Numbered from the stretch's first letter, positions 48,755 to 57,748 are shown. The stretch: DNA of 64,000 bases from Acetivibrio alkalicellulosi (GCA_008125075.1 VLTH01000001.1:1028671-1092670), one strand, 5' to 3'. Translations and numbers: made by a program. The notes: generated from the sequence alone by a model not told the origin.

Positions 48755-49082
48755 AATGCTTAAATCTCCCCACATTCTTACTCATTTTGTTAATATATGC
48801 CTTTTCTATGTCAATATCTAGTTGGTACGATATTTTCAATATATAAATCAGCATATCAGCCAACTCTTCACTAATTTCGCTTATTTTATCAGCAAGTGTA
48901 AAATCTCCTCGTCGAATCTTTTTAACTATATTTGCGGTTTCGCCTAATTCACCAGTTAAAGATAATAATAAAAATTCTAGCATTTCAATATTATTTTCAT
49001 CTATTTTTACATCCCAATCAAAACGACTAACATGTTTTGAATCAAATTTTTTCTGTTTATCAATCAATTCTGAAAGATTCAT
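48741..49082 (-). CDS. MazG-like nucleotide pyrophosphohydrolase
   Basis: 113 residues, an all-alpha NTP-PPase. The metal-binding helices are visible: GELGETANIVKK (ExxE) and ISEELADMLIYILKI (ExxD). It would hydrolyse a (d)NTP to the monophosphate and pyrophosphate. ATG 49082 lies directly after the phosphoesterase stop, with AAGGAGAG at 7 bases. It probably supplies or removes the nucleotide used by the cassette. Confidence 0.88.
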   Translation of the reverse strand: MNLSELIDKQKKFDSKHVSRFDWDVKIDENNIEMLEFLLLSLTGELGETANIVKKIRRGDFTLADKISEISEELADMLIYILKISYQLDIDIEKAYINKMSKNVGRFKHYERD

Positions 49083-49083
49083 T

Positions 49084-50901
49084 TCAGCTCTCCTTAACAA
49101 AAGATTTTAATAAGTCAATAGTCTTTTTTATTTGTTTCCTTACATTATTTTTTAGCTCCTCCAACTCATCATATATCGACGTAGTTTCACGTTTATCTTT
49201 TATTTCTTTTAATGCTTCGGATATTTTTTTCATACTATCTAAAATACTTACATCATAGTGTTCAAGGTTTTCATATCGATTTACCCATTCAATAGAGTTT
49301 ATTAACTCTTCTATTCCTTTCGAAACAACAACTGTTTCAATATGACGATTTTTTCCTTCAAGAAGATTAATGATTTTATTAATATCTTTATTCCTCACAA
49401 TTTCTTGAATATCTCTTTTTGAAATTTCATGTGTTGCTAGTTTGTCTAATTCTGATTTTATAAAGCAACTAAAGCCATTTTCAATCTGTACTCTAAAAGC
49501 ATTAATATTAACTTCAATATTATCAAAACGTTTATCTTTTCTAACTTGTTCAGCCAAATGCAAAATTTCACATATATTAATTTTTAAAAAACGTCTTGCT
49601 TCTAGTGCTCGTAGATACATAGTTATAATAAGTGTATCCTCTTTTTCAAAGCCAAATTGTATAACCATCAGAGAAGGCAGAAAATAATCTTCTTTTCCAT
49701 CAATATCTTTCATGCTGATAGTAGATAGAACTGCTCTACTACTAGTTGATTTTTTCTTCAATGTATCAATAATATATGAAATGCCTTCTTTGTTAGATTC
49801 ACTGTTGTAATAATTCTCTCCATGCGTAAAATATAGTTCTTCAGGACATTTAGAGCTTTGCCATTTTGATGCAAGCGTGCCATAATCAAATTCAAAATCT
49901 TTATCTTTACTAAAAAAATGCTCCACATCTTTCTTGAATTCTGCATAGTTAAATCTTCCACACATACGTACATTGTACAGTCTTTTACTCATATTAAGTG
50001 AAGCAATAAGATCTTTATAAATATCACTTATTTTTTCTCCGCTAAAAACGTTTTTATCTCTATTGCTATAAATATTTAATTTCGTATCTTTCATTATTTC
50101 ATGCTCTTGATGCCTATCGTGATGATGTGTAAAGTTTGTTACTTCCTTAACTACTCCATTTTGGTATTCAATAAGATTAAATTGGGAGTTAACATCAGGA
50201 TAATTCCGACTAAATAAAGCTCCAACACCAATAATAGCACAATTACAACAACCAATAGAAATAGCATCTAGACCATGTGTATGTCCATGTAACAACATAG
50301 ATACTCTGTATTTTTCAATCACTTTAACAAAGCGTGCGGCATTAATAATAGATGACCTATCATTTTCATCCATGCTCATAATAGTATGGTGCAAAACAAA
50401 TATTTTCTTAGTACTTGAATCTAGTTGCTCAAGCAAACGAATTAATTCATCGTAGTTAATTTCTCCTTTATCTTTAGCTCCTTTATATAAAGAATTTATA
50501 AATATAATATCTGTAGTTAAGTCATCTTCTTCAATAGAAATGCTATAACAAGAAGACGATTTAAAATTATCACTTTCTTTATTATAATTATTAATAAAAC
50601 CTTTAAATTCAGTTAAGTCACCATCTATCAAATCATGATTACCTGGTACAAAACCAAATTTAACATTATAAGACGAAGCAAACTGACTTCTAATTTCATC
50701 TAAAACTTTTTTTACAAAGTTAAAAGCATTCTTATCGCCTTTATTTATCAAATCACCACAAACTACAACTAAAATTTGCTGATTAGTTGGTACTTCTTTT
50801 TTCACAGTCATAATAAGACTTTTTGTAATCTTTAAACAGCGATCTTCTTCTTTCTTGGTATCTTCCGAATTATGCAGATCAGATACTTGAATTATATACA
50901 T
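49084..50901 (-). CDS. Calcineurin-like phosphoesterase fused to a Cys-less thymidylate-synthase-like domain
   Basis: 605 residues. Residues 1-260 form a complete metallophosphoesterase: SDLH (7-10), CGD (48-50), GNHD (87-90), LHHT (170-173), GHTH (206-209). Residues about 339-476 follow the ThyA core in order: DYGTLASKW for the YGxxWRxW region, ISYIIDTLKKKSTSSRAVLS for the Arg-Arg phosphate loop, FLPSLMVIQFGF for LPPCHxxxQF, YLRALEARRFLKINICE for YQRSxDxxxGxPFNIA, and NINAFRVQIE for GDxHIY. The catalytic Cys is Leu411, so methylation is unlikely. The C-terminus (480-605) is helical. First gene of the cassette; ATG 50901 after GGTGG. The ThyA assignment is from pattern alignment by eye. Confidence 0.82.
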   Translation of the reverse strand: MYIIQVSDLHNSEDTKKEEDRCLKITKSLIMTVKKEVPTNQQILVVVCGDLINKGDKNAFNFVKKVLDEIRSQFASSYNVKFGFVPGNHDLIDGDLTEFKGFINNYNKESDNFKSSSCYSISIEEDDLTTDIIFINSLYKGAKDKGEINYDELIRLLEQLDSSTKKIFVLHHTIMSMDENDRSSIINAARFVKVIEKYRVSMLLHGHTHGLDAISIGCCNCAIIGVGALFSRNYPDVNSQFNLIEYQNGVVKEVTNFTHHHDRHQEHEIMKDTKLNIYSNRDKNVFSGEKISDIYKDLIASLNMSKRLYNVRMCGRFNYAEFKKDVEHFFSKDKDFEFDYGTLASKWQSSKCPEELYFTHGENYYNSESNKEGISYIIDTLKKKSTSSRAVLSTISMKDIDGKEDYFLPSLMVIQFGFEKEDTLIITMYLRALEARRFLKINICEILHLAEQVRKDKRFDNIEVNINAFRVQIENGFSCFIKSELDKLATHEISKRDIQEIVRNKDINKIINLLEGKNRHIETVVVSKGIEELINSIEWVNRYENLEHYDVSILDSMKKISEALKEIKDKRETTSIYDELEELKNNVRKQIKKTIDLLKSFVKES

Positions 50902-50971
50902 AACTCCACCTCTAATTCTAATTTTATGCAACTCCTAGACACTTGTAATTTGAAATTCAGTGCTCTTTTTT

Positions 50972-51180
50972 TCATTTATGTAGATTTTTTTCTTTATATT
51001 TGAATAAACATTTGCCTTCATAGCTTTTTTGACTAATATAATAATCAGACTCTAAATCAGAATTAATTTTATTTTTTAACTTTCAACTGAGCAATTTAGA
51101 ATTTTTGCTATTATTAACAATTGTTCAAAATCGCCCCACCTAGAAGAGTCCTCACGTTTATTATTGTCGAAATAATGCAT
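50972..51180 (-). pseudogene. Small frameshifted frame in the cassette leader
   Basis: From ATG 51180 a 34-codon frame (MHYFDNNKREDSSRWGDFEQ onward) ends at 51076. A second open frame begins one base off at 51079 and runs 35 codons to 50972 (DYYISQKSYEGKCLFKYKEK). The junction is an A6 run, so one small protein may have been split by slippage, or this is a leader peptide. No clear ribosome binding site; family unknown. It lies just after the predicted cassette promoter. Confidence 0.35.
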
Positions 51181-51209
51181 TTTAACTTTAATACGTCTTT
51201 AATTAAAAC

Positions 51210-51266
51210 ATTATACCATTAATTGTTTTGTTGTGTCAAACCACGTTTACACGTTTACACGTTTAC
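51210..51266 (-). promoter_or_regulatory. Cassette promoter with three tandem 8-bp operator repeats
   Basis: On the minus strand a perfect TTGACA (51234-51239), an 18-base spacer and a perfect TATAAT (51210-51215). Immediately upstream of the -35 lie three exact tandem copies of ACGTTTAC (+ strand) at 51243-51250, 51251-51258 and 51259-51266. The first gene starts about 300 bases downstream. A regulator binding these repeats would sit against the -35. Confidence 0.75.
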
Positions 51267-51896
51267 AAAAGTACAAAAGCGGTTACAATATTACATTATT
51301 ACATATTATAATGTATTAATAATACTATAAAATTATTTTGTGTTATTCTGTTTTTTTAACAACTTTTACACTCAAATCTATAATCAGTAATTTTAGTTCA
51401 TTAAAATTAAATCAGTTTTAATCCTTGTTTTAATGGATTTTACATTCCAACAGCCAAAATTGTTCTGAATCACTAATATAATATAATCATTCTATTCAGA
51501 AATTTAAGTCTATTATTTCTGACATTTTCAATCTGATATCCTGCACAAACCGCCTTCAAATATAGTTTTTTGTTTTAGAAAGACACTCATACACTTCTCT
51601 ATTTTTAAGGCTTTCAAGGAACACACCCACATTTTTAATATAAAAATGCAGAAAGATTATTAATGGGTAATATTTTACATTTAAATACTTTCCAAAACTA
51701 TTTAACATTACATCATAATCTTATTAAATATTGGATAGTAATGTCAAGAAGCTTTAATCTTTATATCTCTTTAGATCTTTAGAACTATAATACTTTATAA
51801 AAATTTTTATGCACGAAGTCCTGAGAGTAGTTCTTTTTTGGATTCTAAAAATATAATAATATTAGTTAATTATCTCCTGCTCATTTTCTCATATCA

Positions 51897-52058
51897 TCAA
51901 TAAGTACCAATATTACTCCCAAGTTTGTTTTCTAACTTTTCAATATCCTCGCAAAATTTCTTTACATTTTGTATCGCTTTATCAATATTATTTACTAAGA
52001 TTTCAGCATCATAACATGATTTCTTATAATTTAGAAACACCCTTATTAATTCATCTTC
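51897..52058 (-). pseudogene. Start-less coding remnant (coiled-coil tail)
   Basis: A 53-codon open frame with no start (stop directly upstream) encodes a helical piece (DELIRVFLNYKKSCYDAEIL, VKKFCEDIEKLENKL) ending TGA at 51897. Protein-like composition suggests the 3' end of a lost gene. The rest of 51270-51896 is very A/T-rich with no gene seen. Confidence 0.35.
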
Positions 52059-52128
52059 TGCCTATCTTCGCTTGGCTGTTACTTTAGGAATATGTAACAA
52101 TTTATTATGCTCAAGAGTAAACACTTCG

Positions 52129-52215
52129 TCACAATGTAACAGTGAAATACTTTTTTAAAGTTCTATCCGATTCTGATATCCTAGTTCTTTCTGCAAATGT
52201 TCTACTTTCTCTCAT
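52129..52215 (-). pseudogene. Truncated RloB-like gene start
   Basis: ATG 52215, three bases after the RloA-like stop and with AAGGAG upstream, opens 28 codons (MRESRTFAERTR ... RTLKKYFTV) and then hits a TGA. Intact RloB proteins, as I recall them, start with a similar basic stretch and then KYFxVxEGxKTE. The frame breaks just at that point. So the usual second gene of an RloAB pair is present but dead. Confidence 0.55.
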
Positions 52216-52218
52216 ACA

Positions 52219-53601
52219 CTAGCACTCCTTTATTGGGAAAACTGTGCTAAAAATTGGCACTCCTCCATAACGACCTTCTAAATAAGCTTTATCAATCTTC
52301 TTGTCAAACCTTTCATTATATTCTTCTAAAGAATATATATCTGTTTCCCCAGACTTCCTTTTATTCGCAAACCATATTTCATCTCGTCTTAGCAAATCAA
52401 AATCCATTAATCTTGATTCATGAGTAGTAACTATTAACTGAATATTACTTTTAGATGCTTTCTGTAAAAATGTTTCAATAAATTTATAAGTTAGACTTGG
52501 ATGAAGGCACCTATCTAATTCATCAACAACATATGTTTTGTTTTCTCCTGATAGTAAAATTTCCAATAAATCTAGCACTCTAATTGTACCATCAGATTCC
52601 TCTGCAAGATTAAATAAAACATTTTTTTCTCCATGGGAAAATTGTATAGTTTTACATGTAACCTTTTCATTTTTATCTATACTTAGAATAAAAAAATCTT
52701 TATCACTTCTCATAATGATACCTGTGCTTTTTAGTTTATCATTATTTTTTATTTCTACTGTTCTTTTTTCTAAATTTGCCAACAAAGCATTTCTTAATTG
52801 CTTCGGTAATTGGCTTGCTATTTTTTCGATTGGAACATTTACCATTTCAAAATTAGTAATTCCAGTACCAAATGCAGAAATCATTCTGCATATCTCTTCA
52901 ACATTTTCTGTATTTGCCATATAAGAATAATCTGAAATTGGTCTATCTGGATAATTAATATCTAATCCATCCTTAATCCACAAATAGATCTCTTTTAATA
53001 TTGATGCATTTTTATACTCTTGATAAAGATTTCTTTTATTTTGATTCATTACATATAAAAGTAATGTTGAACTATCATCTTTTATATCCTCAGCATAGAC
53101 TTTCATTTTATTCAATAATCCTTTTGTATTTAAAGAACCACCCAACTCAAAATGCCCATTACTTATATCCCTAGTAAACAAAACTTTTTCCTTATTGTCG
53201 GGTGTTAATTCTAATAACCATTCTGATAAAAACTTACTTTCATTCAACAGTACTTCAAAACCATACGAATAATACTTATCATCTAGCTTAATTTCAAACT
53301 CAAAATAACTTCCTATTGACTTATTTTCTGGATTTATTTTGCAATATTTATCGGTATGCCCTTCAGGCAATCCACTTATAACAGTTCTTTTCATAAAGTC
53401 CATAGCTTTTACTAAGTTTGACTTTCCTGCTGCATTAGCTCCATAAACAGCAGCAAGTTTCAATAGTTTTATATTTCCATCATCATATATATGCTCTTTT
53501 TTACTTCGCACTTTTCCTGCTAACATTGAGAATTCTTGGCTCTTTCCATCTTCTCTTGTTGAAAATGATAAATAATTTTTCACATTAAACCTTATAAGCA
53601 T
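52219..53601 (-). CDS. RloA-like AAA ATPase (AAA_15/AAA_21, ABC-like)
   Basis: 460 residues from ATG 53601 (GAGGAGGTG at 8 bases; an upstream start at 53658 is rejected). It begins MLIRFNVKNYLSF, with Walker A YGANAAGKSN near 55, an SMC-like insert, a signature region FSHGEKN, Walker B KTYVVDELDRCLHPSL and VTTHESRLMD. This is the OLD/RloA-type ATPase that normally works with RloB in restriction or phage defence. Its partner is truncated here (52129-52215), so the system is probably non-functional or the ATPase has another role. Confidence 0.85.
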   Translation of the reverse strand: MLIRFNVKNYLSFSTREDGKSQEFSMLAGKVRSKKEHIYDDGNIKLLKLAAVYGANAAGKSNLVKAMDFMKRTVISGLPEGHTDKYCKINPENKSIGSYFEFEIKLDDKYYSYGFEVLLNESKFLSEWLLELTPDNKEKVLFTRDISNGHFELGGSLNTKGLLNKMKVYAEDIKDDSSTLLLYVMNQNKRNLYQEYKNASILKEIYLWIKDGLDINYPDRPISDYSYMANTENVEEICRMISAFGTGITNFEMVNVPIEKIASQLPKQLRNALLANLEKRTVEIKNNDKLKSTGIIMRSDKDFFILSIDKNEKVTCKTIQFSHGEKNVLFNLAEESDGTIRVLDLLEILLSGENKTYVVDELDRCLHPSLTYKFIETFLQKASKSNIQLIVTTHESRLMDFDLLRRDEIWFANKRKSGETDIYSLEEYNERFDKKIDKAYLEGRYGGVPIFSTVFPIKEC

Positions 53602-53777
53602 TTTAAGCACCTCCTCATTCTCCAATATTATTATATGTGATTTTCTCACTTTTAACAACTTTATTAGAAATTTATTCTCTTAAAAATGATTTTTTATACG
53701 TTTTTTTCACTTTTATTTAATTGTTCTTTTTTTCTAATATATTATTGAGTATGCCACACATCAAAAAACAAAGTCCC

Positions 53778-54488
53778 TTATGGTTCTAAAAATGATAAAA
53801 TTTCTTTCTTTCTCGTACTTTCAGGATAATAACTTATAACAAGGGTTTCCATTTTATCTGTTGTATATATTTCACTGTCACCATCAATATTTACAAGTCC
53901 CTGTTCTTTTAAGAAATTAATAGTTCTTCTTATGTAACTAATCTTTGTTCCTTTTGACTGAAGATAATTTTTAATCTTTTCATCATATGTTGGAATGTCA
54001 AGCCATAGCTTTGAAACTTTTCCAAAATTAAAATTCAATGACTCATCAATATTTTCTTGATCCTCATTTTTATCAATAGACTGCATTTTTGCTGTTATAT
54101 AAGCTTCTAGTTCTTCTACTTTTAGCATTGAGCGAACTTTATTGTTATAATTCTCACCATTAAAAAACTTTATTATGATAGATAGAATTATAGTATATGA
54201 TACGTATAGCTCTGTATTATTGGAAAAACCCATTTTATCTCTAAGTTCTTCATTGGTAAAACCAAGAAATTTGTTGTCTGTTCCCGGAGTATAATATAGG
54301 GTATCCCCTGACCTTAATATCATTATTCCTGCTTCTTCTTCAAAAATGCTTGTTATAAAAGATATTTCTGGATCTTCATAGTCTAAAAAACTGTCGCTGT
54401 TATCTTTTTTTGTTATTTTAGACTTTTCAATCAAACTCAAATACAGTTTAAAAGCCCTTCTCACCGACTCAGGAGATAGATTGTCCAT
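53778..54488 (-). CDS. jetB: Wadjet JetB (KITE/MukE-like subunit)
   Basis: 236 residues. Two winged-helix-like regions typical of KITE proteins are suggested by helical SVRRAFKLYLSLIEKSK and C-terminal ISYIRRTINFLKEQGLVNIDGDSEIYTTDKME. It bridges the JetA kleisin and the JetC ATPase. ATG overlaps the jetA stop (TAATG). The C-terminus ends EILSFLEP, whereas a second copy of this tail at 45011-45082 continues EGLGYFASD, so this product is probably cut by about 7 residues at the insertion point. Corresponds to DUF6063-type proteins as I recall. Confidence 0.8.
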   Translation of the reverse strand: MDNLSPESVRRAFKLYLSLIEKSKITKKDNSDSFLDYEDPEISFITSIFEEEAGIMILRSGDTLYYTPGTDNKFLGFTNEELRDKMGFSNNTELYVSYTIILSIIIKFFNGENYNNKVRSMLKVEELEAYITAKMQSIDKNEDQENIDESLNFNFGKVSKLWLDIPTYDEKIKNYLQSKGTKISYIRRTINFLKEQGLVNIDGDSEIYTTDKMETLVISYYPESTRKKEILSFLEP

Positions 54489-56065
54489 TATTTTTCACCT
54501 CTAATTATAAAATCAGTAATTTCATTCCCATTTTCAAATTTTATTTTTTTTCCTGTTGACACTAAGATTAAAGACTTTAATCCTTTAAAATGAGGATTTT
54601 TATCAAATATACGGTCAAAAAGATAGTATATATTTATATTATATGCTGATGTATCTCTTACCATATTTGCCAATAAATCTTCTAAGTCTTTAAAATCAAT
54701 GTACTTATGTTGATGAAGTATTACAACAAGGCTGTAAAAATCAAAATCATATGAAACACCTTCTAAATATTTTTCATCAATACATTTAATGGCTGAAGAA
54801 AGGGTTGACTTTCCCTTCTCAAAAGCTTCTTTAATTATTGACTCAAGGTATGCTTCAATCTTTTTATCTCTTTTTTCTCTAATCTCTTTTTCCTCTTCTT
54901 CTTTTATTAAAAGCTGTGCTTCAATATCTATTTTTTCTCTTTGTTCTTCCTCAGCTTCACCTTTAACCCTTTGATGGTCTAATGCCTTAAATGGGTTAAA
55001 TGCTTTATTTGAAGCTGTATTTGAAAAAAGTGGAGCTAGAATGCTTTTTAATGCTTTAAAATCTAAATCTTTTGAAATAATATCATCAAATATGCTCTTT
55101 TCAAAGTCTATATATTCACTCACCCCTTGTCGGAGTCTTATTTCAATTGTCTTTAAATACTCTCCTACTATATCAAGTTTTTCATTAAATAGCCTATCAT
55201 GCTCTGATGTAGCGATATTAAGCCTTTGAGATAAAATCTTTAGTTGATCTAAATTTTTAAGTTCTCTTTGGCTTAGATCATTATAATTTATCTTTTCAAT
55301 ATTTGACCTCTGCTCTTTTAAAATTCTTTTGATGTTTTGAAATTCACGTCTCTCTGTTTCAAACTGCTCTTTTATCTTTCCAAAAAGCTTTTTTAAATCT
55401 TCAAAATCTATTCCCAATACATTTTGGCGTATATTTAAAAGAAGGTTTTCAAGCCTTTCTCTTAGCTGCCGTACTTGTAGATTAAGTTCATTTACAGTTT
55501 GTAGAGCCCCTGAAAAAACGCCCTTTTCAATCTGCTGTTTTAAATACATTTGAGTTATATTTATTCTAAATTCAGAGTAAATCTCTCTTGTTTTAAAAAG
55601 CATTTCCATTCCCTGATCTGTAAGCTTATATTTAGCAGCTTTTTTTATTTCATAGTATGATGTGTCTATAAGTTTTAATGGAATTGTTTCATCCCTATTA
55701 TTTTCTAAATTTCTATATTTAAAATCAACTATTTCTCCGCCACTTCCTGAAATAGAATCTCTTATGTAAAACGCCATTTCTTTAGACTCTTCCTGAGTCA
55801 TATTAACGTTATATGAGTTTTTTATTATGGTCTGAAGATAGTCTGCTATATCATCAATACTACATTCTTCACGACCAATCAACATATTTTCTAAAATAAA
55901 AAGAAGTACTGAAAAACCCACCGACACCATATCATAGTTTTCATATTTTTGAACCCCTACAAGCTTTCTTCCTAAGTGAATAAAAGGTGCTAGGTTTTTC
56001 ATTCTTTCCCTAAAATCTTTAAGACAATCACTTCCTGTTCCTTCATAAACTCTTTTTTCTTCCAA
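54488..56065 (-). CDS. jetA: Wadjet JetA (kleisin/MukF-like subunit)
   Basis: 525 residues. An N-terminal winged-helix region (about 35-190), a central coiled coil (about 195-330), a charged, Glu-rich linker (EEEQREKIDIEAQLLIKEEEEKE) and a C-terminal helical domain match the clostridial JetA family (DUF5716-like). It links the JetC heads and recruits JetB. TTG start, with AGGAGG 10 bases upstream inside the end of jetD (23-base overlap). Confidence 0.85.
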   Translation of the reverse strand: MEEKRVYEGTGSDCLKDFRERMKNLAPFIHLGRKLVGVQKYENYDMVSVGFSVLLFILENMLIGREECSIDDIADYLQTIIKNSYNVNMTQEESKEMAFYIRDSISGSGGEIVDFKYRNLENNRDETIPLKLIDTSYYEIKKAAKYKLTDQGMEMLFKTREIYSEFRINITQMYLKQQIEKGVFSGALQTVNELNLQVRQLRERLENLLLNIRQNVLGIDFEDLKKLFGKIKEQFETERREFQNIKRILKEQRSNIEKINYNDLSQRELKNLDQLKILSQRLNIATSEHDRLFNEKLDIVGEYLKTIEIRLRQGVSEYIDFEKSIFDDIISKDLDFKALKSILAPLFSNTASNKAFNPFKALDHQRVKGEAEEEQREKIDIEAQLLIKEEEEKEIREKRDKKIEAYLESIIKEAFEKGKSTLSSAIKCIDEKYLEGVSYDFDFYSLVVILHQHKYIDFKDLEDLLANMVRDTSAYNINIYYLFDRIFDKNPHFKGLKSLILVSTGKKIKFENGNEITDFIIRGEK

Positions 56066-57095
56066 AGTTCAACGCCTCCTGAGGAATATATCTGTTATTA
56101 TAGAGTATCCCAGTTATTTCTTTTTTGCACCTATCGTCAAAATACATTAGAAAAAGCTCCATAAAAATTTCTGTCTGACAACTTTTTAAAACTGGTGGAT
56201 TTTTAGCCACACAAAGAAGTTGCTTATATAATTCTACATGTGGAATAATCAAATGTTTTCCGTACTTATGAGCTAATGAATTAAATATCCCTATTCCTTC
56301 AAAATCTAAATCTCCAAAGTAGTATACTTTATCTATTGCAACTCCCCTAGCCACTTCATTTATAAATTTAAAGCTATTTACTATTTTCTTTCCCTCACCA
56401 TATATTAACATATCTATAGTAGTATCGTAAAGAGACTTATCTTCTCTTCTTTCAAGGTATTTTAAAACAGAAAAAAAAGTATCCTTATTTTCTATTATTA
56501 AAATATTAATTCTTTCTTTTGGCTCAAAGAGGATATAAAAAAAAGCCTCTAAAGTTTTATAACAATTTAAATCCTCCATTGATATTCCTAATCTTTTTAA
56601 TATAACCTTTCCTTTTCCATCTAAAAACTTCTCGTCATTAAATATTTCAAAAGACCTTTCGTTCATTGTACATCTATAGTTTAATGAGCAGGATTTTAAT
56701 TCATCTAAAAGGTATTTAGAAATCATCAGCACATATTCTCTATCATCTTTATAAATATTGGGATTTCTATGATAAAAGTCCTTATCAAGCTTTGGGTGAA
56801 TTGATTTAAGCTCATTTAAAAGCCTATTAAAGTCTTCTTTATCATCATCTTTTTTTAGAATTATTCTGTATTTATTATACAGGGCAGGATTTCTTCCATT
56901 GGTTTTAGAAGCTTTTACTGGTGAAAGAATATCTTTTAAACAAAAGTCATTTATAACAGATACAAGTTCTCTATATCCACCCTTTATTTCAAAACCTTCA
57001 CTTCCAAAATGCTCTTCAGCTTTTGAGATTATCTGTGGCGTTTCTATATTTTTCTTTGAATTATTGACTATTAAATTATATATAAACTTATCCAT
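56043..57095 (-). CDS. jetD: Wadjet JetD (Toprim nuclease subunit)
   Basis: 350 residues. N-terminal DNA-binding arm domains (about 1-190) and a C-terminal topoVI-A-like Toprim domain with Glu202 in ILIIENKD and Asp262/Asp264 in YYFGDLDFEG, all intact. JetD cuts the looped plasmid. First gene of the operon; GGGGGA site before ATG. The promoter must lie in 57096-57300, where I see no clear consensus. Confidence 0.9.
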   Translation of the reverse strand: MDKFIYNLIVNNSKKNIETPQIISKAEEHFGSEGFEIKGGYRELVSVINDFCLKDILSPVKASKTNGRNPALYNKYRIILKKDDDKEDFNRLLNELKSIHPKLDKDFYHRNPNIYKDDREYVLMISKYLLDELKSCSLNYRCTMNERSFEIFNDEKFLDGKGKVILKRLGISMEDLNCYKTLEAFFYILFEPKERINILIIENKDTFFSVLKYLERREDKSLYDTTIDMLIYGEGKKIVNSFKFINEVARGVAIDKVYYFGDLDFEGIGIFNSLAHKYGKHLIIPHVELYKQLLCVAKNPPVLKSCQTEIFMELFLMYFDDRCKKEITGILYNNRYIPQEALNFGRKKSL

Positions 57096-57175
57096 TTATC
57101 CCCCATTTTTAACTAGCTCTTTTTAAATAATTGTAATAGATATTTATAGATTATTCAATAATCTATAAAAACTAT

Positions 57176-57214
57176 AGGGTATATTTAATAAGTATGAAGA
57201 AAAAAATGCACCCC
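57176..57214 (+). repeat. Dispersed hairpin repeat, family C copy 4
   Basis: AGGGTATATTTAATAAGTAT, then GAAGAAAAAAATGCACCCC. The outer GGGT and ACCC pair. It lies upstream of jetD. Further hairpins follow in the 57215-57748 gap (AGGGT...ACCCT near 57349-57367), but no gene. Confidence 0.65.
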
Positions 57215-57748
57215 AAACTATGTTATAAATATTTGTTATAAATTATTTAAAAATGTCACACTGAAAAATTACTCAACATTCGAAATTTAATAAATCAAGA
57301 CAATTATAACATTTTAATTATCTGTCTTAGAACATAGTGAAAGGCTTAAAATTGTAGGGTCTTGACACCCTGAGCTTTTATTATAAGTATAGAGTAAAGA
57401 ATGGTTTGTATTAATTATATTAAATGTCTTTTACTAAGTAAATGAAATTTTGTAAAAAGAATAAGATATCTAAATAAAATAATAATAAATTGAAATTAAT
57501 TCACTCTTATTTTAAAAAAGTTTTTGATTTTTTTGAATAATAGGTATATAATATTATTATAGTAAGAATATTGCACATTCTATACTTTTATGTATTTAAG
57601 TCTTAAATCATAGAATGCTATTTATTAATATGCAGCTCTAATTTAATAATTCTAATTAAATATTTACACTAATAATACCCCAGCTTTTTTGATTAGCTTA
57701 AAAGAATCTCCATTTAATGAAGATGGAGTTTTAGAATTAGATGAACTA

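Noticed and set aside
51243-51266. Three tandem 8-bp repeats taken as a CRISPR or replication iteron array
   Set aside because: Units are too short and unspaced for CRISPR, there are no cas or rep genes, and they sit exactly against a consensus -35, so an operator is the simpler reading.
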